A DNA stretch of 44,287 nt. Origin: Candidatus Burkholderia humilis. Lineage in GTDB: Bacteria > Pseudomonadota > Gammaproteobacteria > Burkholderiales > Burkholderiaceae. Where the stretch lies: the NCBI GenBank assembly GCA_001184405.1, contig LFMX01000042.1, positions 1-44,287 on the forward strand. Direction: 5' to 3'. Shown here one piece after another: positions 19,371 to 27,368 of this stretch; within the stretch, counting starts at the first letter, position 1; each line of letters starts with the position of its first letter. The notes beneath the pieces were generated by a model. It was given only the letters and a program-made list of their open reading frames with translations. It ran no database searches and had not been told where the DNA came from. Both the position numbers and the translations under genes were made by a program.

Positions 19371-20154
19371 ACGCGTCCTCCGTCAACGCATGCAAGTGCG
19401 CGTACGCCCGCTGACGCAACGCGATGAACGCCGCGCTATGACGCACGGATGCATCGCGCGGACACGGCAGATCGATATCGACGATCGCCTTCACGCGTCC
19501 CGGCGCGCGTCCCATGATCGCGACGCGATCCGCCAGAAAGATCGCCTCGTCGATGCTATGCGTGACGAACACGACCGTCTTCGCGCTCTGTTCCCAGATG
19601 CCGAGCAGTTCCTGTTGCAGCGATTCGCAAGTTTGCGTATCGAGCGCGCCGAAGGGTTCGTCCAACAGCAAAATCTCGGGACCATAGGCGAGCACACGCG
19701 CGATCGCCACGCGTTGCCGCATGCCGCCGGATAACTGATGCGGATAGTGATCGGCGAAATCCAGCAGGCCGACCAGACGCAAAAAGCGCTCCGCTTCACT
19801 GCGGCGTTGCGCGCGTTTCACGCCGCGAATCTCGAGCCCTGTCTCGACGTTCTTGCGCACCGTGCGCCAGGGAAACAGCGCATAGCCCTGGAAAACAAGG
19901 CCCAGTTTGCGGTGCGCGGCGCTCACGGATTCGCCATCCACCGTGATCGCGCCCGATGTCTGCGGCGTGAGGCCCGCAAGAATGCTCAGAAACGTGGACT
20001 TGCCGCAACCGCTCGGGCCCAGCACGGCGAGGAATTCGCCTTCGCGCACGTTGAGATCGAAGCCTTCGAGCACTGCATGGCTCGAATCATGGGCTTCGTT
20101 CTCGTAGACGAGCGAGACATCGCGCGCGATGATCTTGTCGCGCGCACTCGTGAT
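19363..20154 (-). CDS. ABC transporter ATPase (SsuB-like), ATG start changed to ATC
   Basis: The ATPase body is whole: Walker A GPSGCGKST, Q-loop region VFQGYALFPWRTV, signature LSGGMRQR, Walker B ILLLDEPFG and H-loop VFVTHS. The expected N-terminus (TSARDKIIARDVSLVYENEA) precedes it in the same frame, but the codon before it is ATC at 20154-20152 where the gene layout demands ATG. With G at that position it would read ATGA, starting the ATPase and stopping the binding protein at once. The first ordinary start now is GTG at 20073 (VLEGFDLNV), which would delete the first strand. Function is therefore doubtful. Confidence 0.8.
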   Translation of the reverse strand: MTSARDKIIARDVSLVYENEAHDSSHAVLEGFDLNVREGEFLAVLGPSGCGKSTFLSILAGLTPQTSGAITVDGESVSAAHRKLGLVFQGYALFPWRTVRKNVETGLEIRGVKRAQRRSEAERFLRLVGLLDFADHYPHQLSGGMRQRVAIARVLAYGPEILLLDEPFGALDTQTCESLQQELLGIWEQSAKTVVFVTHSIDEAIFLADRVAIMGRAPGRVKAIVDIDLPCPRDASVRHSAAFIALRQRAYAHLHALTEDAYV

Positions 20155-21237
20155 GGATTGCCTTTCGTAACTTCCGCAAGCGTGGCCGCGCTCGCCGTGG
20201 ACTGCTTCGCGGGGAACACGTTGTACTCGTTCGTGTAGACATCCTTCACCGCGACCTTGCCCTTCGGTATCTTGCCCGCTTGTTCGAGTATGTCGATGTA
20301 GTACTGAATCGGCGGTTCGGTCACGACGAGGTCCTTCACATACGCATAACGCTCGACGAGTTTGACATCGATGCCGAGCCGCTCCGCCGTCAACTGACGC
20401 GCTTCATCAGGATGCGCATTGACCCAGTTGCCGGCCTTCGCAATCGCGGGCACGAAGTCCTTCACGGCTTGCGTTTGCGCGCGCAAACGCGCCATTCACA
20501 CTATACGGCGCCATGCCGCCGAGGCCGCCGTCTTCATCCCAGTCGCTCCACAGCTTGTGCAGTTGCGTATCCGCTTCGGCTGCGCCCGAGAACGGCGGAT
20601 GAATGATCGCGATATCCACGTTCTTCGTGACGAGCGCCTGCTGCGACTGATTGTCGGGCACGACAAGCCAGTTCACCTTCGATACATCCACGCCATGCTG
20701 CGACAGATACTTCTTCGTCACGAACTCCGCGTACGCACCGAAGCTATTGAACGCAACGGTCTTGCCTTCGAAGTCCTTCGGCCCGCGAATGCCCGAGTCC
20801 TTGTGCGTGAAATACTTCATATGCGACGCATCGGGCAACGTTTCGCCGCCTGCGGACACCACCTTGATATCCGCACCGCTTGCAATCGCCGAGATGACGA
20901 GCGGCACCATGCGCGTGCCGAAATCGATCTCGCCGGTGCCGACGAGCGGAATGATCTGCGGCGCGGCGATCTTGCCGACATACTTCGGGCGCGTGCTGGT
21001 GTTTTCGAAGTAACCGAGCTTGTCCGCGAGATAGACGAGATCGAACGCGGGATTGTCGGGATACTGGAAGTACGTGATTTCCTGCTTCGCCGCTTGCGCG
21101 CTCGAATCCGAGGACGTCTGCACGCCGTCTTCCTTCTTGCTGTATCCTGCCTGAACGAAGAGCACAGCCACGGCGCAAGCCGCAATGAGAAATTTTCCGG
21201 CGACACGTGGCCGGCGATGCAAGAAGGACGCCTTCAT
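20151..21237 (-). pseudogene. NMT1/SsuA-like periplasmic binding lipoprotein, frameshift, lipobox and stop lost
   Basis: MKASFLHRRPRVAGKFLIAA begins a signal peptide whose cleavage site reads QAGYSKK: the lipidated cysteine expected at residue 32 is tyrosine (TAC, plus-strand 21142-21144). The body (DLVYLADKLGYFENT; TGEIDFGTRMVPLVISAIAS; PKDFEGKTVAFNSF) matches sulfonate/aliphatic-amide binding proteins. Near 20490 the frame shifts after SVNGAFARAN, resuming at QAVKDFVPAIAKAGNW to AEVTKGNP. The stop that should follow is TCA (20153-20151), so translation would run on to 19986 out of frame with the ATPase. Operon-first gene; three independent lesions. Confidence 0.85.
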
Positions 21238-21343
21238 GAAATATGCCTGAAATAAAGGGCGAAAATGGGAAAACGGCCATCGGCCGTGCTCCGGAATTCT
21301 CACTCCTCAGGCGAGGCGCGCAAACCAACGAAACCTGCTTTGG

Positions 21344-22246
21344 TTATTCGGTGCGCGTTGTTTTTGATGAACGCACACGATCATATGGCTCGAACACGTC
21401 CAGCGCCCATTGCACGAATGCCCGCATGCGCGCGTTGTCATGCTTCGATTTCGGAAAGACGATATGCAAGGGATGCAACGGACGCGTCCATTCGGAAAGC
21501 ACTTGGACGAGATCGCCGCTTTGCAGCCACGGCGACGCCATGAACGTAAAGGTCTGACCCACGCCGAGTCCGCTGACCAGTGACGTCAGATGCGCGGCGC
21601 TCTCGTTGACGGACACGCCGCGCGCGTTGCGCGGATCGACCTGAATCTTTTCATCGCCGCGCTCGAACGTGAGCTCGAACACGCGCCCGGATCGCGACGA
21701 GAAATACGACACCACATCGTGTTCCGCGAGCAATCGCTCGGGATGCGACGGCGCGCCACGCGTGGCGACATACGGTGATGCCGCGTACGTGCCCCAGTCG
21801 AGGCTCGCGAGATGACGCGCGACCAGCGAGGTATCGCTCAGTGCGCCGCCGCGAATCACGCAATCGACGCCAATCTCCAGTTGAATATGCGGATACTGCG
21901 CGCGAAACGACGGCAGATGCGGCAAGAGAATCAGATTCGCCAGCGACGAGCCAATGTCCACATGCAAGCGCCCGCGCGGGCCGCTGCGGGTATCGGCGAA
22001 CAGCGTGTCCATTTCGTCGACATCGGCGAGCACTTTGACGGAGTGACGATAGTAGCGCTGCCCTTCTTCCGTCACGGACACCTTGCGCGTGGAGCGCTGC
22101 AACAGCTTCACCTGCAAGTGCGCTTCGAGGTCCTGCACCAGTTTGGTCACCGTGGGCTTGGGCATGTTCAGCATGTCCGCCGCCTTGCTGAAGCCGCCCG
22201 ATTCGGCGATACGCACGAAGACACGCAACGCGAGAAGTTGATCCAT
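21344..22246 (-). CDS. LysR-family regulator (CrgA-like) with an in-frame internal deletion
   Basis: An open 300-residue frame, MDQLLALRVFVRIAESGGFS, with full helix-turn-helix (SKAADMLNMPKPTVTKLVQD) and most of the effector domain. At IQLEIGV|DCVIRGGALSDTS the usual 12-14 residues (SDRxVDLIxxGV type) are missing in frame, leaving EIGV joined directly to DCVIRGG. Loss between two short GGCGT-like repeats would do this. That segment lines the ligand cleft between the two lobes, so DNA binding may persist while induction is altered. It is divergent from the SDR at 22389, its probable target. Confidence 0.85.
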   Translation of the reverse strand: MDQLLALRVFVRIAESGGFSKAADMLNMPKPTVTKLVQDLEAHLQVKLLQRSTRKVSVTEEGQRYYRHSVKVLADVDEMDTLFADTRSGPRGRLHVDIGSSLANLILLPHLPSFRAQYPHIQLEIGVDCVIRGGALSDTSLVARHLASLDWGTYAASPYVATRGAPSHPERLLAEHDVVSYFSSRSGRVFELTFERGDEKIQVDPRNARGVSVNESAAHLTSLVSGLGVGQTFTFMASPWLQSGDLVQVLSEWTRPLHPLHIVFPKSKHDNARMRAFVQWALDVFEPYDRVRSSKTTRTE

Positions 22247-22266
22247 GTCCGCTGAGTGATGGGGAT

Positions 22267-22349
22267 GTAGGCGAATCTTAGCGATTACTCATGCTCATAA
22301 AAAATCATTTAGCGCCACGCCCGTTTATTCAAAAACGAATAACGCCTAC
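22267..22349. promoter_or_regulatory. nested inverted repeats in the LysR/SDR divergent promoter
   Basis: A perfect inner repeat TTATTC-AAAAAC-GAATAA (22325-22342) is of LysR T-N11-A type. Outer arms GTAGGCG (22267-22273) and CGCCTAC (22343-22349) flank most of the intergenic region. Together they look like a two-site operator for the LysR protein at 21344, controlling both genes. Confidence 0.45.
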
Positions 22350-22388
22350 ATTCACTCCATCGACTTCATCAATTCAACGGAGCACATC

Positions 22389-23146
22389 ATGAGCAAGCGT
22401 CTTGAAGAAAAAATCGCACTGGTCACGGGCGGCACGAGCGGCATTGGTCTTGCATCGGCACAGGAACTCGCGCAGGAAGGCGCGAAAGTCTATGTGACGG
22501 AACGGCGTGAAGCCGAACTGGATGCGGCCGTGCGCGCGATCGGTCACGGCGCACAAGGCATTCATTCAGGGCGATGTCACCTCGCGAAGCCGATCTGGAT
22601 GCGCTGATCGCGCGAATCCGCGACAATGAAGGGCGTCTGGACATTTTGTTCGCCAACGCGGGCGGTGGCACGATGATGCCGCTAGGCGACATCACCGCGC
22701 AGCACTTCGACGATACCTTCAATCGCAACGTCCGCGCAGTCGTCTTTACCGTGCAGAAGGCGCTCGCGCTGATGCAACGCGGCGGATCGATCATTCTTAC
22801 CGGTTCGATTGCGGGTTCAAAGGGCACGCCGGCCTTCAGCTATAGCGCATCGAAAGCGACGGTGCGTGCGCTTGCGCGGAGCTGGGTGCTCGATTTCAAG
22901 GAGCGCGGCATTCGCGTGAATGTCGTGAGTCCTGGTTCGCCGAATACGGTCGGGCTCGCGGAACTCGGCGGCGAATCGAAGGAAGCGCAGGACAATCTGC
23001 TGGCGTATCTCACTTCGCTCGTGCCGATCGGCCGTCTCGCCGATCCGAAGGAAATCGCCAAAGTAGTGACCTTTTTGGCGTCCGACGATTCGAGCTTCAT
23101 CAACGGTGCGGAAATTTTCGCAGACGGCGGACAAGCGCAAATCTGA
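22389..23146 (+). pseudogene. SDR-family oxidoreductase, broken by a 4-base tandem duplication
   Basis: [20 protein letters not shown] opens a glucose-dehydrogenase-like SDR with the TGGTSGIG cofactor loop. At 22561-22568 TTCA occurs twice; removing one copy gives G-I-Q-G-D-V-T, the standard SDR wording, and restores the frame to [20 protein letters not shown]. The rest is intact: NAG motif (LFANAGGGT), catalytic serine in SIILTGS, Y-x3-K in YSASK, and a normal C-terminus ([15 protein letters not shown] near 23146). A precise tandem repeat is a replication-slippage signature. Divergent from the LysR gene. Confidence 0.88.
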
Positions 23147-23225
23147 TTCGAGCGGTATGAGCGCGAACACCGAATGTTCCGTAGCATAGTCAGGACTCGA
23201 CCCTCCTTCATTCGGCGGTGACGTC

Positions 23226-23926
23226 ATGAACGACATTCCGTACAAAAGCGCGCTAGTTATCGGAGCCGGACCTGGCATCAGCGCATCCGTTACGCGACTG
23301 CTGCGCGCGGCCGGCTTGCCCGTCGTGATCGCCGCGAGAAACATCGACAAGCTCGCGGCGCTTGCGCAAGAGACCGGCGCAACTGCGCTTCAAGTCGATA
23401 CCGCCGATGCCGCCCAAGTCGAACGCCTCTTCGCCGATACGAAAGCGCACATCGGAGCGCCGGACATCGTGATCTATAACGCGAGTGGCCGCGTGCGCGG
23501 GCCGATTGCCGAACTCGATCCCGCTGAAGTTGCGCATGCGGTCAACGTCACCGCGCTCGGCGCGTTCTGTGCGGTTCAACAAGCCGCGAAGCGCATGGAA
23601 CGCGCGGGCCACGGCGCGATTTTGCTGACCGGCGCGACGGCGGGCATCAAAGGCTCGCGCTCTCTTCGCCCTTTGCAATGGGCAAGTTCGCGCTGCGCGG
23701 TCTTGCACAAAGCGCGGCGCGCGAACTCGCGCCCAAGGGCATTCACGTCGCGCAGATCGTGATCGATGGCGGCGTGCGCGCCGAGCAGCGTCCCGATCCG
23801 GCGGATCATCCGGACAGCACGCTCGATCCCGATGCCATCGCGCAAACGTATATGGACCTGCTGCGGCAGCATCGTAGTGCATGGGCGTGGGAGATCGAAG
23901 TCAGGCCGTGGGTGGAGAAGTTTTGA
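23226..23926 (+). pseudogene. SDR-family oxidoreductase (atypical cofactor loop), frameshift
   Basis: MNDIPYKSALVIGAGPGISA has the GAGPGIS loop of divergent SDRs rather than TGxxxGIG. The frame is sound to ILLTGATAGIKG, then one T is missing near 23662: restoring it gives FALSSPFAMGKFALRGLAQS, and the tail runs ARELAPKGIHVAQIVIDGGV to VRPWVEKF. The usual Y-x3-K is replaced by F-x-M-G-K at that site, as in other atypical members, so activity is uncertain even in the parent. It lies 80 bases downstream of the first SDR. Confidence 0.8.
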
Positions 23927-24648
23927 GCAGCAAGTCAGCGCTCAGATCGATGCCGTTCTTCGCGGCCGTCAATTGCTCATCCGGCACCGGACCCTAACGC
24001 GTCATATCGACGAGCGCCTGATTGAGATCGACATACGGCCGCATGCGCGTTTCATACGCGGCAAATCGTTCCAGTCACGCAGCATTTCGCGCGTGAGCAC
24101 GAATGCGCCACGAGCCCGAGACTCGTGCCCTGCCCGGAGAACGGCGATGCACAGTAACCCGCATCGCCCGCGAGCACGACGCGGCCTGTGAACCACGACG
24201 GCATGCACACCTGCGCCAGTTCGTTGTAGTAGAACTGATCCGTCGTTTTCATCGCATCGATAAAGCGCGGAAACTCGCCCTTCAAGTACGCGCATTGTTC
24301 GGCGACGTTGCGCTTTTGCGCATCGATCTCGCCTCTTGCCAGCGCGGGTTGCGGCGCTTCGAATCCGACGCCGATGCGCAATTCGCTCTGGTCGAGGTTG
24401 GGATAAATCACGTAACCGACATTGTTCTCGCGATAGCCGAGCTGCCAGTCTTTCAGATCGATGAGGTTCGGTATCAAGAACAACGCGAGCACGACTTCGA
24501 GCGGAAACACGACGGCGGCTTCGTCGTCGAAGCAGAGCTTGCGTACGTTGGAATAAACGCCGTCCGCGCCGATCTCCGCGCGATCCAGCCAGTAAGCCAA
24601 TGCCAGGCCGGTTACGCCGGCTCCTGAAATCAGGACTTTCGCATTCAT
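23901..24648 (-). pseudogene. FAD-dependent aromatic-type monooxygenase remnant with a large internal deletion
   Basis: MNAKVLISGAGVTGLALAYW is the start of a PHBH-type monooxygenase (GxGxxG FAD site). After AYWLDRA the sequence jumps straight to EIGADGVYSNVRKLCFDDEA, which normally lies about 120-130 residues later, so a large in-frame piece is gone. The GD motif (VVLAGDAGYCASPFSGQGTS) follows, then one G is lost near 24108 (LGLVGAFVLTREMLRDW is in another frame), another small indel near 24065, and an in-frame TAG at 23996-23994 after LVDMTR. The end overlaps the SDR gene. No activity is possible. Confidence 0.85.
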
Positions 24649-24726
24649 CGGATCATCTCGCTGTGGATGGGCACAGGGGATTGTCCAACGGAACCGCGCC
24701 GTCACGCAAACGCGTTCAGAACGCCA

Positions 24727-25130
24727 TCAAAATGCAACTAACGCGAAGTCTTCCTGCCGACATCGCAGAGCGGGCAGCGCAGTCATCGGGGATATCCTGC
24801 CAGTGCGTGCCCGGCGCGATGCCGTGCTCGGAATCGCCTGCGGCTTCGTCGTAAATCCAGCCGCAGATTACGCAGACCCATTGCGTTGTGCCCGCGCTTT
24901 GCGCTTTGCGCTTCCTTTGAAACAGGCGCATCGGCTTGCGTTGCCTGATCGAGCGTGACGACGAGTGGCGCTGCGTTCTTCTGCGCGCCGCGCGCCAGAA
25001 ACGCGGCCAGTTCATCGTGCAGACGCTGCATTTCCTGTGTCGTCAGATCGATCCAGTACGGATCGCCCGCGCCGTCGTTCAGGCGTGCCGGTGAGAATTG
25101 CAGTTCGAGTGCCGCGCCCTTCTTATACAT
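24727..25130 (-). pseudogene. rubredoxin-domain protein with N-terminal extension, 7-base duplication and two deletions
   Basis: Starts MYKKGAALELQFSPARLNDG; about 75 residues of unknown fold precede a rubredoxin domain whose first knuckle is [17 protein letters not shown]. At 24894-24907 a seven-base unit is repeated in tandem (minus-strand GCGCAAA twice), which shifts the frame just before the domain. The second knuckle is readable only after replacing two lost bases ([21 protein letters not shown] 24729-24727). It is divergent from the TetR gene and shares two palindromes with it. Electron carrier by domain content. Confidence 0.8.
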
Positions 25131-25143
25131 GCTCGACTTATTC

Positions 25144-25161
25144 AGATACTGAGAGGTATCT
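25144..25161. promoter_or_regulatory. TetR-type operator, copy 1
   Basis: AGATAC and GTATCT arms with a six-base spacer. The core GATAC-N6-GTATC is identical to copy 2 at 25198-25223. It lies 14 bases upstream of the rubredoxin-domain gene start, where a bound repressor would block it. Confidence 0.65.
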
Positions 25162-25197
25162 AAACTAACACGAATGTCGTCTACCGGCTTTCGCGGC

Positions 25198-25223
25198 ATT
25201 CGGATACTTGCTAGTATCCGAAT
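25198..25223. promoter_or_regulatory. TetR-type operator, copy 2
   Basis: Perfect 11-base arms ATTCGGATACT and AGTATCCGAAT around TGCT, with the core GATAC-N6-GTATC shared with copy 1. It ends 27 bases before the TetR start. Two matching palindromes in one divergent promoter are typical of autoregulated TetR systems. Confidence 0.75.
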
Positions 25224-25249
25224 CCATAATCGAACGATGGAGATGCAGC

Positions 25250-25827
25250 ATGGCAAGACTTTCCCGCGAAGCCAATCAGGCGCTCACGCGTTCGCGGTTG
25301 CTGAGCGTGGCAAAGCAGCATTTCGCGCGGGATGGTTACGCTGCGTCGTCGCTCGATCGCATTGCGGAGGAAGCCGGTTTCAGCAAGGGCGCGGTCTATT
25401 CGAATTCGCGGGCAAGGACGAGCTTTTTCTGGGCGTGCTGGAAGAGCACGGCCGCGTGAATCTCGATGAAATCCTCGAAGAAGTGCAAGGCGCGGCGAGC
25501 ATCGACAAGGCCATCGATCGGATTGCCGCGTGGGCCACGCGCAGTTCACGCCGCGGCAACTGGCCGCTGCTGATTCTCGAATACTCACGCATCGCGCAGC
25601 CCGAAGACACGTTTCGCAAATCGCAGGAAAAGGTCTTGCGTGCGCAGTGGAAAGCGCTCGGCAAAGTGCTGCTTCAGTTCGATGTCATGCTCGACGTCAA
25701 GCCCGAAGTGCTCGGCGCACTCGTCTTCGAACTGACTTACGCGCCCGCGATGAGCTTCGTCAGCAAGCCCACATCGGGCGATCTGTTGCGCGTGGCGTTG
25801 CGTGGTTTATTCGGCGCGGCACGCTAG
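25250..25827 (+). pseudogene. TetR-family repressor, frameshift inside the DNA-binding domain
   Basis: ATG 25250 follows GGAG. MARLSREANQALTRSRLLSV and the helix-turn-helix (ASSLDRIAEEAGFSKGAVYS) are good up to the recognition helix; then one T is missing near 25405. With it the text reads NFAGKDELFLGVLEEHGRVN, the standard TetR continuation, and the ligand domain runs to LRVALRGLFGAAR. The stop TAG shares CTAG with the convergent Ldh gene at 25824. Repression of its own promoter should now be lost although both operators are preserved. Confidence 0.85.
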
Positions 25828-26839
25828 GCGAGGGCCTGAAGTTCATCGAAAAAGCGCTTGTTGATACGCACGCCCGGACCCGCGCTTGCCGCCGCAATGT
25901 CATGCCGGCGATAACCGGGCAAACGCACGTCCGGGTCCGCGAGCATCAGTTCAATGAACGTTTCGACGCGTTGCTGATACGCCTGTGCGCCCGCGAGCGC
26001 GTCGGGATCGACGAGCCAGAACATATGTCCGACGCGCGATTTCGCACCGTCCGCCGTGAGAAACGAGCCCGCTTCCGCGCCGAATTGCGTGCCCGTCAGC
26101 GCGGCGCAGAGTAGTTCGACCATCAGCGCGAGCATCGCGCTCTTCGCGCCGCCGAAGGGCAGCATCATGCCGTCGAGCACGGCGCGTGCGTCGGTGGTCG
26201 GCTGGCCATCGGCGGTGGTGGGCCCAGCCTTCGGGAATCGGCTTGTTATCGCGGGCGGCGACCATGATCTTGCCACGCGCCACATGCGATAGCGACAAGT
26301 CGATCATCAACGGCGCGGCGTTCGCACGCGGAAAAACAGCGGCGATCGGATTCGTACCGAGCAAGGGACGCGTGCCGCCCCACACGGGCATGGAACCGGG
26401 CGCATTGCTGAACGCGAGGCCGACGAGTCCCGCTTTACCCACCGCTTCGAGATGGTACGCACCCGCGCCGAAGTGATGACTGTTGGTCACGCTCGCCGCC
26501 GCTGTGCGCGAACATGCGCGCGCGTTCGATGCCCGTCGCAATCGCGAATTCGCAGGCGTTGAACGCGAGGCCATCGGCGGCATCGACAAGAAACGCTGCG
26601 CCTTTGTCGCGCGTGATGTGCGGCACGGCTTGCGGATCGACACGGCCGTTGCGCAATTGCGCGAGGTACATCGGCAAACGCGCGACACCGTGCGATGTCA
26701 GACCGCGCGCGTCCGCATACACGAGCGCCCTGGCGGTGGCTTCGGCGGTCTCATGCGTTGCGCCCGCTTCCAGCAGGGCTTTTTTCGCGATGTCGTGAAG
26801 CGTTTCGAGCGTGACGTCGACTTCTTCTGCTGCGTTCAT
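25824..26839 (-). pseudogene. Ldh-family (malate/L-lactate dehydrogenase type) oxidoreductase, two frameshifts
   Basis: MNAAEEVDVTLETLHDIAKK begins a protein with the NAD(P)-dependent Ldh2 fold (DARGLTSHGVARLPMYLAQL is the diagnostic SHG motif). The frame is lost near 26505 after RARMFAHSGG and resumes as NSHHFGAGAYHLEAVGKAGL and PGSMPVWGGTRPLLGTNPIA, with a further shift near 26226 to DGQPTTDARAVLDGMMLPFG and KSAMLALMVELLCAALTGTQ to ELQALA. Relatives reduce keto or imino acids such as delta-1-piperideine-2-carboxylate, or oxidise ureidoglycolate; which one cannot be told. Stop overlaps the TetR stop. Confidence 0.85.
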
Positions 26840-27013
26840 GCGTGCATATCCTTGGCGGGCCGGGTCCGCGAGTATGGCACGCGGCGTATCGATCACGCGG
26901 CATCGGACAGTTTTACCGGCGTCGCCACAATCCCTTACGAAAGTCACAACTGACGTGTGCACGCACGCGCCACGCCGCGCGTTAATCGATCAGCTTTCGT
27001 AAGGAGCGCCTAC

Positions 27014-27368
27014 ATGGCCACCAACGCTGTCTTCCGTATCATCACCGCGCTCGCGCTCGGCGCGGGGCTTTTCGGCGCGTGCGCAAGCGCATCGGCGCAT
27101 GTGAGCGTGGGTATCGGCATCGGCTTTCCTGCGCCGATGTATGTACCGCCTCCACCGCCCGTGTATATGGCCCCGCCGCCTCCGCCGGTGTATTACGCGC
27201 CGCTTCCACCCGCGGTCGTGTATCAGCCCGTGCCCGCGCAAGTTGTGTACGGGCGAAGACTGGCGCGAGCATGAATGGCGCGAGCGTCAGGAACGTCAAG
27301 CGTGGCGTGCGCAGCAGTGGCACGCGCGTCAGGAATACGAGCGTCGCGGCGGCTGGTACGGCTATTGA
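27014..27368 (+). pseudogene. PXPV-type small exported protein, one-base insertion
   Basis: MATNAVFRIITALALGAGLF with ASASAH is a signal peptide. A proline/tyrosine repeat follows (PAPMYVPPPPPVYMAPPPPP, then VYYAPLPPAVVYQPVPAQVV). At 27251-27254 GGGC should be GGC: with one G removed the end reads YGEDWREHEWRERQERQAWR to GGWYGY, a charged tail rich in Arg and Trp. Similar envelope proteins are common in Burkholderia; their role is not established. The last seven bases overlap the kinase gene on the other strand. Confidence 0.7.
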
